A stretch of 64,000 nt of DNA, taken from contig JAHLKG010000009.1 in assembly GCA_025526995.1 (NCBI GenBank), positions 62,001-126,000 of the forward strand, in the 5' to 3' direction. A program made the translations under genes and the position numbers. Of this stretch, positions 43,237 to 52,942 are shown piece after piece. The stretch is from Powellomyces hirtus. Lineage: Eukaryota > Chytridiomycota > Chytridiomycetes > Spizellomycetales > Powellomycetaceae. The notes beneath the pieces are model-generated. The model did not search any database, was not told the DNA's origin, and worked only from the letters and a program-made list of their open reading frames with translations. Numbering within the stretch: position 1 is the stretch's first letter; each line of letters opens with the position of its first letter.

Positions 43237-44301
43237 TTACTGGCTTTCCTTCTTCTCATCCGTTGCGACCTTGGTGTAACCCTCCGAGGTGTACACGGGG
43301 AGCTTCTCAGCATCCTCGATGGAGACCTTGGTAATGAAGGGTTCACTTTCGTCGTGGATTTCGATGACGGCGACGGCGGGGCCGCGGATCATAAAGACCA
43401 TCAGGCGAGTGAAAGCCGAGGCAAGGGCGCCGAGGAATGCGCCAAGGAGAGTGGCAAAGAAGATCTTGGCGGGGAAGGCGAGGTCGTTGAACCAGGCAGA
43501 GACCTTGCGGACAAAGCAAGACTTGCGGCCGTGGTGACCGTGGTGCCCGTGGTGCCCGTGGCGATGTTCACCCATGAGCTCGTTGGTCTTGGCCGAGGCA
43601 GCGCAAGGTTTTTTGTAGACGAGCTGACCGTCGGGGTAAACGTCGACAAGCTGCTGCATAGCGTTGCGCTGTGCCATGTTGTTCTTTCCATTGACCTCGG
43701 TGACGACTTCCGAGATGACGAGGTGGAGAATGCCTTGAGCGTCCTTTTCGCCTTCGACGAGAACCTTCATGCCGACGAGACCACGGTCCCAGGCGTTGAT
43801 AAGCTCCTCTTTGGTCATCTTTTCGCCGTCCGCGGTGATGCCGGTCTGTACGTCGGCTTCAACCTTGACGTTGGACATTCCCATGGGGATGGGCTGACCG
43901 TTGACGGAAACCTCGCCCTTGGGCGAAACGCTGAACATGACAATGATGTTGGCGACACGGGCGGCGAGAAGAGTTCCGTCCACGTCCTGGTCGTGGGCGG
44001 CGAGGGCCTTCTCTTGGGACTCGTCGAGGTCCATGACCTTGTCTACTCGTTCGACTCGGACTGCAAAGAGACCGCTCTGCGCGTCGTCACCCTCGAGGGC
44101 GAAAAGGTCTAGGGAGGTGGCGTGCAGGTCATGGACGGCTGGCACAGGGGTGGCGAGGACGGAGGCTGTTGCGAATGGCCAGAAAAGGAACGACCAGATA
44201 TTAGAAACGGACATTCTGTGGAGGATGGGGCTCTGGGGTCCAGACTATGACGTACCCAACAAGACCAGGGCGATTGCCCAGAGAGCCAGGAATTTACCCA
44301 T
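43237..44301 (-). CDS. Secreted or membrane-anchored His-rich hypothetical protein
   Basis: A 46-nt first exon (ATG at 44301, MGKFLALWAIALVLL) splices across a 90-nt intron (44166-44255) to SVLATPVPAVHDLHATS, giving an excellent signal peptide. An alternative ATG at 44214 within that intron also gives a hydrophobic start. The body (VRVERVDKVMDLDESQEKAL; VSVNGQPIPMGMSNVKVEAD; GLVGMKVLVEGEKDAQGILH) is lumenal or extracellular. A histidine cluster GEHRHGHHGHHGHHGRK precedes a membrane span (FFATLLGAFLGALASAF) and a short tail ending TKVATDEKKESQ. The histidines suggest metal binding, which is inferred. No family is recognised. A 252-codon antisense frame is a shadow. Confidence 0.75.
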
Positions 44302-45015
44302 TTCGGGGCTGGTGGGAGATATGAGCTTTGAGAAGGTTGTACTGTGTGGTTCTAGACAAGTATGAAGAGGTCAGAGGAGTGATGTGTGTATGGGCTGGGA
44401 AGATGAATCAGGGGGAGGGATGCTCAATGTTGTTGGGGGTAAATAGGTGGGGAGGGCAGGGCAGGGGGGCCGAGTGATTTGATTATCCTCATCCAATTGT
44501 GACGTTTAATGAGGAAAGTCATAATGTGCCAAGACTGCCCACGTGACTCGCCACTTTCATTTAGTTATCGCTAAGGACACTCTGGATTGTTTTGCGGATG
44601 TTGATGTTGAGCGACGATTAACAAAACAAAGAAAGAGAGAAAGGGGATAAGAATGGATGGGCACTGCGGCGGCGAACAGCAGCGTTTGTATATGTGTTCG
44701 TGATGGTGTTGTGGAGACGAGAGCGAGGATCGTCAATAATCAAAGATGGTCATCGCAAAGCTCACATCGGCATAAGCAAAAGGTGGACGGACGAGCAAAG
44801 AACAAAATGCTTATTGTATACCCAAACTGATATATTTCCATCTCCTGCCGCAATATCGGCTCGGAGAGTGCGCTACGGAATACAAAAGCCCAAGACTGGA
44901 CTTGTGCAAAAAAGCTATGTACTTGCTAGGCGACCAACCTCCACATAGTTCCTCCCCATCGAGGTGCTTGATCTTTCCGCTATCCCATCACGGTCGGCGC
45001 CTCCATCCCATCAAT
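44302..45015. other. Intergenic region, promoter of the His-rich gene
   Basis: About 700 bases; includes CACGTGAC near 44539 and purine-rich tracts near 44620-44650. Open frames at 44694-44948 and 44902-45120 have no recognised content. No gene is supported. Confidence 0.45.
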
Positions 45016-45927
45016 TTACTGATAGAGCATACGACACGCCAATCGAAACCTGTCACGGTTATCTTCCTTGATCTCGTTGACTTCCACCGCTACTGTGCTC
45101 ACGTAGGACTCGATCGATGACTTGATGGAGGCCAGCTTGTCATGCAGTCGGGCGCGTACAGTCAGCACGTCGAAGGCGCGATTGTGCTGGCCGATCGACA
45201 TCAACCACAGCAGAGGCAAGGATAAAGTAATGAAATGTTTCTTGATGGCGCAGTGAGTCGCGCAGTGAGTCGAACAACGCAAGCACTTTGAACACACTCG
45301 CGAAGTCTCTGCCGCGGAGGTGCTTTTTCCGCACCAATTACATACAACGTTTCTTTGCTTAGTATGAGGGCAATCAGGACACGCGGGAATCGTCTGAGGA
45401 AGTCCAAAACCAGCACATTCGGACCCTATTTCCAAGCTCTTCCCTACAAGTTCCAGCATCTGATCCTCAGTGAAAAGGGTTTCCACAAATCCGTTGTATA
45501 TAGGGTCGAAGCAATTGGGAGAGCGCTCGAATGCTGAGAAGACCTTTCCGATGAAGTCAAATTCCGGTCTCAACCCCAAGAGGAAGGCGATTGCCAAGTA
45601 CTCGTGCGCATTCGCTTTTTCAAAGTCGAGGTCCTGAGCCCGTTGTGAGTGGAAAAAGAGGAGGATGCGCGTGAATGTTTCTTCATAGGGCGTGATTGCC
45701 TGCACTTGAATTTTATAACGCAATCTATCGGTTGGGTTTTCCGTCTCGAGCGTCGGCTGCTTTGCATTGCTGGATTCGGTCGATGCCAGATCGCTGAACG
45801 ATTCGTAATGACTGAAGTAGTCGCATGCAGCTTTGAGGATCTTCATCTCGGCGTGTACGACAGATCCATCTTTGAAGATGAATGCCGTGTCGGCTCTGGC
45901 TGCGTTGTTGAATGCTGCCAGCGCCAT
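45016..45927 (-). CDS. BTB/POZ-like protein with a Cys-rich C-terminal region
   Basis: The preferred ATG at 45927 opens MALAAFNNAARADTAFIFKD then GSVVHAEMKILKAACDYFSH, a BTB-type start in which the D and VHAEMKIL..A..YF pattern is typical. The frame extends upstream to an ATG at 46080 with a hydrophobic leader, which I consider less likely. The middle is helical (YEETFTRILLFFHSQRAQDL; AHEYLAIAFLLGLRPEFDFI). The C-terminal part has CPDCPHTKQRNVVCNWCG and SRVCSKCLRCSTHCATHC, several CxxC pairs that probably bind zinc. Single exon. A role as a substrate adaptor is only a guess. Confidence 0.65.
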   Translation of the reverse strand: MALAAFNNAARADTAFIFKDGSVVHAEMKILKAACDYFSHYESFSDLASTESSNAKQPTLETENPTDRLRYKIQVQAITPYEETFTRILLFFHSQRAQDLDFEKANAHEYLAIAFLLGLRPEFDFIGKVFSAFERSPNCFDPIYNGFVETLFTEDQMLELVGKSLEIGSECAGFGLPQTIPACPDCPHTKQRNVVCNWCGKSTSAAETSRVCSKCLRCSTHCATHCAIKKHFITLSLPLLWLMSIGQHNRAFDVLTVRARLHDKLASIKSSIESYVSTVAVEVNEIKEDNRDRFRLACRMLYQ

Positions 45928-46413
45928 GGTTGTCGGAAGGAAGGCACAATTGGGTAAAGTGCAAAAATGCGGACACAAACAGTCTGCGGTGTGGTGTTTG
46001 AATGTAAGTGACAGAATACGCAGTGGTACGAGCAATACCCATAGAGTCGAGAAAGAGCTTTCAGCCAGCCTGAGTCTCATCTTATTAGAGAGATCCCTGG
46101 ACCGGTGAGCCTAACAACAGGAAGCATTTTCAGGGGGTGGGCCCGTGTGGCTTATCCCAGTCGCGTTACCGAATTACGGGGATCATCACCAAATCGCTTC
46201 TCGATGCCTTCAACACTCCCATACAGATAAATGGTATAGTATATCGTTAAGTACAAAGAAAAAGAACCATAAAGCGTCGCTTCAACACATTTCTCCCCTC
46301 TGCGGTAAGGGAATCAGGAGAGAACTTCTACATCTTTTTCCAGAGTAGGTTGTAGCGTCCAGCGCGTCTCAGAAGGTTTTGCATCCCATTGCAGAACATG
46401 TCAACATAACCCA

Positions 46414-47997
46414 CTATGGTTCGCGATTGAATGGATCGACATATGGGGTTTCCCGAAGAAAAGTCTCCAACTCCACCCACCCAGCAAAGGCAGCATGTTC
46501 AACACCCTCGCGACTAGGCCCATCCGATTCTTCTACAAGTTGTCGAAGCAGCGCAACGCGTTCCGGCTGCGTGTGGATATAGGTAGCGCGGTCCAGCAGA
46601 AGCGACACAAGGGCGCGCTCTCCAAACGCCGCGGCTACTCTCAGAGCGCGATTATCGGACGCCTCCGGATCAGCTGCGCCATCATCGAGGAGCACACGGA
46701 TGACGTTGAGATCTCCACACTGGGCAGCAGTGATGAGCGCTTCGTCGATCCCTGCAATCTGAGTCTGGGGTGGTACGGTGGTTTTTTGCCTTTGGATGAG
46801 GAGTTTGACAACTTCCGGGTCTTTCCACATGTGGTGCGAAACGGCTTTACGCAAAGCTCGCCCATTCATGGCCGATGCATCCGCGCCGTGGTCGAGCAGG
46901 AGACGCATTGTGTCCACGTTCCCGCCCAACGCTGCCCATGCAAGCGCCTCATTATTGCGGCTATGGATATCACACCCCAAGTCAATGAGCAACTGTACCG
47001 TTTCCGCAGTCCCTTTCCTCGCGGCTTGTCGCAACGGCATGCTCTCGCGGTACTTGACATTGACTCCTTCGCGCTGGACGATTTCAGTGATGAGATCCTT
47101 GTGCGGCCCTGCGGCTGCTGCGCACAGCACCTCGTTGTAGTTGGGGTCCACCATGTGGGAGAGAAGCATTCGAAACAACCCTTCATCTTTGGCTGCCGTT
47201 TCCAGGACCCGGTACGTGCACAGTGCGCCCTTCTGCACCAAGTACACTACCATGTCATAACATCCCCGTTTTGAATGAAGAATGGCTTCCCGCAACAGCG
47301 CTCCATTACTGACATTGACATCGGCGCCAAACTGCACGAGGATGTCGATTGATTTCGTGTCGCGTTTCAGGATGGCGTACCGCAGAGCTGCGGCACACCC
47401 AAAGTTGGCATCCACGCCTCCTTCCAGCAGCCGTGTAAGCGCTTGATGCTCGCCCCAGTACACAGCGTGGCGAAGCAGCTCCCCAGCACATTGGAGATGC
47501 GCGGCTTTCGGAAGCAGGAGGTGGAAGAGATGAAAATGGCATTCTCCTTTGCTTGGGCAGGTATGATGTTTAAACGTGGTTGTGAGTGCACGCTTCAGAT
47601 CGTCCACCGTACCCAGACCGTGTTGTAGCAGAAGCTCCAAGATGGGAATGCTTCTGGGAGGGCAGACACGCGCAGCACTGGCAATGGGATAGCCCCACCA
47701 ACAATGTTCCTCACGATCCAAAAAGCCCGTCGAAATGAGATACCGGACAACATCCAGCTGCCCGCAGAACGCAGCGTAGGAGAGCGCGGTATGACACTCT
47801 CCTGGACGAGTTTCGTAGACCCCTTGTTCTACAATCCGTGGTCGAAAAACGCGCTCGGTTGTGAGGTACCGGCATTGGGCTGCGACGATGGTTTGGGAGG
47901 ATATAGATGCTTGCACTGTATGTGATAAGCAAAGAATCTTCTTGGTTGTGTCCCAGTCAGTCCATTTGAGGACATGGGGAAAGATGAAAGTATCCAT
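46414..47997 (-). CDS. Ankyrin-repeat protein
   Basis: A single-exon frame of 527 codons from the ATG at 47997 (MDTFIFPHVLKWTDWDTT). It has roughly ten ankyrin repeats, for example TALSYAAFCGQLDVVRYLI, ALRYAILKRDTKSIDILVQF, PLRQAARKGTAETVQLLIDL, ALAWAALGGNVDTMRLLLDH, ALITAAQCGDLNVIRVLLDD and ALRVAAAFGERALVSLLLDR. The N-terminus before the repeats could be an F-box-like stretch, but it is too diverged to say. No enzymatic domain. It binds protein partners, presumably; partner unknown. Confidence 0.85.
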   Translation of the reverse strand: MDTFIFPHVLKWTDWDTTKKILCLSHTVQASISSQTIVAAQCRYLTTERVFRPRIVEQGVYETRPGECHTALSYAAFCGQLDVVRYLISTGFLDREEHCWWGYPIASAARVCPPRSIPILELLLQHGLGTVDDLKRALTTTFKHHTCPSKGECHFHLFHLLLPKAAHLQCAGELLRHAVYWGEHQALTRLLEGGVDANFGCAAALRYAILKRDTKSIDILVQFGADVNVSNGALLREAILHSKRGCYDMVVYLVQKGALCTYRVLETAAKDEGLFRMLLSHMVDPNYNEVLCAAAAGPHKDLITEIVQREGVNVKYRESMPLRQAARKGTAETVQLLIDLGCDIHSRNNEALAWAALGGNVDTMRLLLDHGADASAMNGRALRKAVSHHMWKDPEVVKLLIQRQKTTVPPQTQIAGIDEALITAAQCGDLNVIRVLLDDGAADPEASDNRALRVAAAFGERALVSLLLDRATYIHTQPERVALLRQLVEESDGPSREGVEHAAFAGWVELETFLRETPYVDPFNREP

Positions 47998-48260
47998 GCT
48001 TTCTGTTCTCTGTGGGCCGCCTGGACCAGTTCAGTTTCCGAGGTGAGGCAAAATCACTTGGACGGTGTGTGGCTTGGGCGTCGGAGTGTGGAACGCGTCA
48101 AGTAGAAGGAAGGTGAGACACTACCAGCGGTGATCAGCTCGGGTTGCGCCTCCATCTTTTGTTGCCCATATCGTTTGGCAGTGCTCGGACTCTCGGCAGA
48201 AAGTAGGGTATCGCTATTTATATTGTTTCTATATACAGACCCCTCGTACTTAATATTACG

Positions 48261-49538
48261 CTACATACTTATTGTCGGTTCCTCCGCAGCATTCAGAAAT
48301 GGCACGAGGGTTGCCAAGACCTGCCGTAGCGCCTTTCTGACTTCTCTTTTGTCAGCTGCAAACCAAATTACCGCCGCCATGATGAGCCCGTGCTGCTCCA
48401 GCAACGCGCCAGCAAATAGTTTGGGGCTAATTCTATACTATCTGAGATATCGAGCAGGGTTAGCTGGAAAAACCATGCATCGATGTTTCCTTCACCTGAG
48501 AGCAAATATCTTTGACGGAGCCGCAAGTGCATACACAAACCCGCAATGTTGTTTGCCAAACCAAATAGTAGCATCCACTGCCCAAAGGTCCAGTCCTCCC
48601 ATTCACTGGTGTACGGATCAAATCCCAGTGTGTCTGGGATCGTCACGCCAACTTCAACCAGCTGCAGCTTGGCCCACACCGCCATCACGCATACCGCCAC
48701 GCATGCAGAAAACAAGAGCACAAATAATAGGGCGGCGGCCAAGACCTTGAGCCGGGATTCCACGCCCCATACGCGCGGGTACTTTCGTATCAGCCGCGTC
48801 CCCAGCTGGATCGGCTCAGTTTCATGAGGGACAGACCAGACAGACCAGCGAGCAGCGAAAACTGACTGGCGAGGGTCAGAAACGTCCCCCATCGCACTGC
48901 CCACCACAAGAATCGGTCGTGCTTGGACGCATCCCATTTGGTCTCGGTTCCCCGCTTGTGTTTCCTAGTCCGTATACCTAATGCCAATCCCAGGACTAGA
49001 GCGGCGATCGCAAAGCCAAACACCAAAAGTCCCTCTATGATGGCTAGGATGTGAAGCATCGACACGGAGCGATACAGATTGATCACGTGGAATTCCTCAT
49101 CCGGATCTAGGGGCCGGTGAAACGAGGTACCGGTATCGGGATTGGATCCTGACAAAGCGCAGCGCCACCGTCCATCGAGTTTAAACGCATTGCACAGCTG
49201 CGATCGCGCATTATAGACGTTGACGGTTGTCATGGCCAGAAACACCGCAATGCCGACCAGGTGCCAGGGTTCAAAGTGATTTTTCGCACTATGTCGGCAA
49301 GCACAAACGAGCGGATGTTGTAGTCTGGCTGCCCTTGAAGGAAAGCGCGTAGGATGAGTAGACGCTCTGCAGTCGGTGTTTCTGCAATCCAGGAGGATTC
49401 TTCCCGGGAGAATGAACTGGGTAGGCGCAGTGGGAGAGGAGGGGGTGGACTCGGGAGGGGGTATTCTGCGCTTTGCGACGGTGGCATGTTCACCACTACC
49501 ACAGGAACGCTGAGGGCCTGAGAAGTGGTATCGGCCAT
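48261..49538 (-). CDS. Multipass membrane protein, reading frame interrupted
   Basis: The ATG at 49538 gives MADTTSQALSVPVVVVNMPP and a Pro-rich stretch. The frame then changes near 49260 into FEPWHLVGIAVFLAMTTVNV, with a span LHILAIIEGLLVFGFAIAAL. It changes again near 48800-48900 into YPRVWGVESRLKVLAAALLF and GQWMLLFGLANNIAGLCMHL. The last change is explained by a 47-nt intron with a GCTAAC branch site (near 48413-48460) giving PKLFAGALLEQHGLIMAAVI. It stops at 48261. The first two changes are not explained by a good intron; a 20-nt GTTTGT..ATAG segment would restore the first but is implausibly short. Either a decaying gene or unusual splicing. Family unknown. Confidence 0.45.
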
Positions 49539-50008
49539 TTTACGTTGCAATGCCAATGGTGGTGAAAACAACGCGAAGAGGAAGGAGGACACTTCCGAGT
49601 CGAAGCCGCTTGGTCACAGGACAGGCGCAGGGATGTGCGATGGTTACCTTCGACAGCAGACGCAAAGCATAGCATAACGCATGGCCAAAGCCTATTTCAC
49701 TCTGTCAATTGCAATATCATTGAAAGATTGAAAAGCAGAACAGATGCATTATGTACATGGCATTTGTATTCAACTATGGACCGATGGTTTCAACACCAGT
49801 GGAGCAAAAGTCTGGACCGTTGGTTTCCACTCCGGAGGGAGTGTACTCACAGGGATCGGCACGAGAAGCCCGTCCAGGAGATCCCCGAAAAAGAAGCCCG
49901 ACCCCCCAGCAGTCGGTGAAGAAAAACGAAATTTTTGCTTCAGTACAAGAGTCATAGTTACAGGCCAATGTCCAATAGGACATTTTCCATTCTGCGTGAT
50001 ACCCCGAT
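49539..50008. other. Spacer between the membrane gene and the repeat block
   Basis: Open in more than one frame at 49740-49960 (GPMVSTPVEQKSGPLVSTPE shows a short internal duplication), but nothing is recognised. It may be the edge of the repeat block. Confidence 0.35.
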
Positions 50009-50215
50009 GCCCAAGACCTCTTCACAAGTGAGTGAGGCAAGGACGTTCAGGTGAATGTTGCCCACCAAATTCGCCGATGCAGCCCACTGATTTCCCCGAT
50101 GCCCAAGTCTCTTCACAAGTGAGTGAGGCAAGGGCGTTCAGGTAAATGTTGCCCACTCACTACTCGAAGCCCAAGTCTCTCCACAAGTGGGCGAGTCAAG
50201 AACGTTCAGGTGAAA
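50009..50215. repeat. Three degenerate copies of a roughly 50-90-base repeat
   Basis: The words GCCCAAG, TCACAAGTGAGTGAGGCAAG and CGTTCAGGTGAATGTTGCCC recur at about 50009, 50101 and 50168 with unequal spacing and increasing divergence. Confidence 0.75.
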
Positions 50216-50514
50216 GTGGTCGGTACCAAGGCATATTGCAAAATGCAAGATCTTTCCCAGGAATCGGCCGGATACGTCATGTGTACGTCTAGATCCTCCC
50301 AGGAATCGGCCGGATACGTCATGTGTACGTCTAGATCCTCCCAGGTATCGGCCGGATACGTCATGTGTACGTCGAGATCCTCCCAGGAATCGGCTGGCAG
50401 CGTCAAGTGCATTTGAGGGTCCACGTGTACCAGTCGGTTGCGGGTGTCAACCGGAGGGTTCACGTGTACCAGTCGGTTGCGGGTGTCAACCGGCTGATAC
50501 GGACACCTTTCCAT
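50206..50514 (-). CDS. Possible repeat protein encoded by the 39- and 42-bp arrays
   Basis: On the minus strand an ATG at 50514 opens 102 codons (MERCPYQPVDTRNRLVHV). Both tandem arrays stay in frame because their periods are multiples of three, yielding two 13-residue units and about four 14-residue acidic units (DSWEDLDVHMTYPA). The plus strand is also open through the 42-bp array, so openness alone is weak evidence. No homology is recognised. Confidence 0.2.
   Translation of the reverse strand: MERCPYQPVDTRNRLVHVNPPVDTRNRLVHVDPQMHLTLPADSWEDLDVHMTYPADTWEDLDVHMTYPADSWEDLDVHMTYPADSWERSCILQYALVPTTFT
50249..50416. repeat. 42-bp tandem repeat, four copies
   Basis: Units start at 50249, 50291, 50333 and 50375 and share TCCCAGGAATCGGCCGGATA. 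The first three differ at only a few sites; the fourth is more diverged. Confidence 0.92.
50416..50493. repeat. 39-bp tandem repeat, two copies
   Basis: Units 50416-50454 and 50455-50493 share CACGTGTACCAGTCGGTTGC and differ at one base. Confidence 0.9.
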
Positions 50515-50735
50515 GCAGAATCAGCTCGTCCAGCAAATGCGAGGGTGGGACACCAAGACATGCAGAATCAGCTCGTCCAGAAAATGCGAGGGTGGGACAC
50601 CAAGACATGCAGAATCAGCTCGTCCAGCAAATGCGAGGGTGGGACACCAAGACATGCAGAATCAGCTCGTCCAGAAAATGCGAGGGTGGGACACCAAGAC
50701 ATGCAGAATCAGCTCGTCCAGCAAATGCGAGGGTC
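50512..50735. repeat. 47-bp tandem repeat, nearly five copies, with alternating variants
   Basis: Units start at 50512, 50559, 50606, 50653 and 50700 and contain CATGCAGAATCAGCTCGTCC. Copies 1, 3 and 5 read CCAGCAAATG while copies 2 and 4 read CCAGAAAATG, so the array is really a 94-bp dimer repeat. Confidence 0.95.
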
Positions 50736-50838
50736 GAATATGCTCCCTTGAGTACCTGTATATCCAATATAGAATATGCAACATGACGTGAGCGACGTTG
50801 TGAAGCGACTGCAGAGAATACTGTGTGTACATTACCGT

Positions 50839-51060
50839 TTTTCCCCCAGTGCTCGACGTGAGCATCATATGGAAGTCCATCAGCGTTACCGCTTTGCCCC
50901 CAGTGTTTGACGTGAGTCAGATGGAAGTCCATCATCCATCAGCGTCACCGCTTTGCCCCCAGTATTAGACGTGAGTCAGATGGAAGTCCATCATCCATCA
51001 GCGTCACCGCTTTGCCCCCAGTATTTGACATGAGTCTTTGCCCCCAGTGTTTGATGTGAG
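50839..51060. repeat. 59-bp tandem repeat, about four copies
   Basis: Full units at 50893-50951 and 50952-51010 share TTTGCCCCCAGT and CAGATGGAAGTCCATCATCC. A shorter diverged copy precedes them and two truncated copies follow (51011 and 51037). Confidence 0.92.
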
Positions 51061-51379
51061 AATCAGATGGAAGTCCTGCACCAGATGGGGGAGGGGTCTT
51101 TATATACACGCGTGGGAATGTAGACGCGTGGCCCGCGGGGGGGGGAAGTGATTTCCGGTTCGAGTGTAGATTCCTCGTGCCAACCAGAGCATCATGTGAC
51201 CAAAAACGAAAAGGCCATCTCGCGCACAAAGGGTCACGTGACCCGTTCAAGAGGCTCGCGTAACTAATCACCACTATTGTGAAAGTTGCGTGGTCTGCGT
51301 GACGGTGAGGAGCCACAAAATGAAAACGAGTATTGATTATTGACGACGTTCAAGAGGCTTAGTCACGCGTCCCTGAATG

Positions 51380-51770
51380 AATTGGCCCCGTACTGCTTAC
51401 CATTCTCATTGACAGACACCGCCAAAACAATTGCCCTGATTCGTGTTCACACCCCCGAGGCAATTGCCCTGATTCTTGTCTACTATCAACAAAGTAACAC
51501 ATCCCATGTGGATAGCACTACGCTTCGTGGCATGGATTGGCCCCGTACTGCTTACCATTACCAACAGACACCGCCGAGAACATTGCCCTGATTCTTGTCA
51601 CTGTCAACAAAGTAACACATCCCATGTGGATAGCACTACGCTTCCGAGAGTATCCGAGAGCGTGCATTGGTTGGTTTGGTTGGAAATAGCTGTCGCACTC
51701 CCTCCTGCGCCGATGGAACCAACTCAATACGCTTCCGAGAGTGTCCGAGAGCGTGCGTTGGTTGGTTTTG
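51380..51770. repeat. Direct repeats of 110-155 bases plus a short GAGAGCGTGC repeat
   Basis: TTGGCCCCGTACTGCTTACC begins both copies (about 51380 and 51537), and each ends in ATGTGGATAGCACTACGCTT; the first copy has an internal duplication of CAATTGCCCTGATTC. Downstream, the phrase TCCGAGAGCGTGCxTTGGTT occurs twice (about 51652 and 51739). Confidence 0.85.
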
Positions 51771-51868
51771 GTATATAGGTCTTATCGTTTGGCGTGCCCG
51801 CTCTTGTTTTATTACATCTACATATACACACATATACACACATACATACATCACAATCTACTTTCACA

Positions 51869-52892
51869 ATGGCCACCGCACCCCCTCCTCGTAATAGAAA
51901 GAGATGCCGCGATACTTGTTCCCAGGATGAGACATACGTCTCAAATGAAGATTTGCTCAACTACTTTGTGAAGAAGGGGTTGTCGCATACCAACAAGGCT
52001 GTGCTGGCGCTGACACGTATGGAGTAACACGCAAAGTCCCGCTCAATTGGCCCTTTCTAACTATTCGTTCTCCATTATCTTCATTTTAAAACCTTGCCAG
52101 CACGTTCTCCTTGTTTCCGTTGCGCTGAGTTTACAATGCGCACAGGGGAACCATGTGTGAAGACTTGTCACAAGAGGTCGTACCATGGGATCCCACTTTG
52201 TAGGGAGCATGACTCTAACAAAATGGCGGGGATGGTGAAGGCGGCTGCCATTATGGCAGATGGCGAGTTTTGGAAGCCGTTCCAATACTCGCTCTCCGAA
52301 AAGGCAATCCAGGTGAGTTCTTGCGTGTTGGAAACGTCCTTGTCCTTGGTTTTGTAAAACGAACAAGCGTTCCTTGTTTCGTCCGTCAGGTGAACCTGGC
52401 AGCTGCCGTTTTGGTTGGCCGTGTCCTGAACGGCAATTGCGTCCACGGCGGTGGTCGGTTTTATATGTTTTGCAGGAAAGGTATTTGGGAATGGTGGATC
52501 GAAAGCGCGTGCGTTATCTTGGACCTCATGATTGGTGTTTGTCAGACATAAAGCCACGTTTATACAAGGTTGGCACGGATCTTTGCTTGGCCACCGATGA
52601 GCTGACGGGTCGAATGAGAGACCATGAGAATGGGCCGTGCCAGGCAGTGATTGGGGAGAACCTTGTCTCGGACTTCATCCAAGACGACCTTACTGTGTGG
52701 GACGCCATACAGACCCACCTGCTTGTTTCCACTGGTGCCCGCGCGGAGTTTGTTTGCCATTGCAACACACACCACCACGAGTATTTCAAGCCAAAGACGG
52801 AGGTTGTTACCGTGGCAACAGAGTTCTGGGCCTTCATCAAAAAGGACGGGAAAGAGCTTCTTGACTCTGTCAAGAGTTTGTTTCAAATATAA
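51869..52892 (+). CDS. Orphan Cys/His-rich protein
   Basis: Three exons. The ATG at 51869 gives MATAPPPRNRKRCRDTC and YVSNEDLLNYFVKKGLSHTN. A splice at 52014/52102 leads to PRSPCFRCAEFTMRTGEPC, VKTCHKRSYHGIPLCREHDS and FWKPFQYSLSEKAIQ. A second splice (52312-52475) leads to ERYLGMVDRKRVRYLGPHDW and a C-terminal domain (EFVCHCNTHHHEYFK) ending SVKSLFQI. About 257 residues. The C-x2-C .. C .. C-x3-H spacing with GIPLCREH looks like a zinc-binding module, possibly for nucleic acid; this is inferred. No family is recognised. It lies right after the tandem-repeat block and before retroelement remnants; a (CATA)n-like tract lies in its promoter (51829-51850). Confidence 0.6.
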
Positions 52893-52925
52893 TGACATAG
52901 GACTGTTCTTTTGTTTATTGGTTCT

Positions 52926-52942
52926 TTTTTTTTTTTTTTTTG
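52926..52942. repeat. T homopolymer downstream of the orphan gene
   Basis: A run of T following TTTATTGGTTC. It lies on the coding strand as T, so it is not a retroposed poly(A) tail of this gene. Confidence 0.6.

Noticed and set aside
43354..44112. 252-codon plus-strand open frame
   Set aside because: It is antisense to the His-rich protein gene, has no domain content, and arises from the GC-skewed codon use of that gene.
50249..50735. CRISPR-like array
   Set aside because: Units are contiguous tandem repeats with no unique spacers, in a eukaryotic genome without cas genes.
52926..52942. Poly(A) tail of a retroposed gene
   Set aside because: The run is T on the coding strand downstream of an intron-containing gene, so it is not a retroposition tail.
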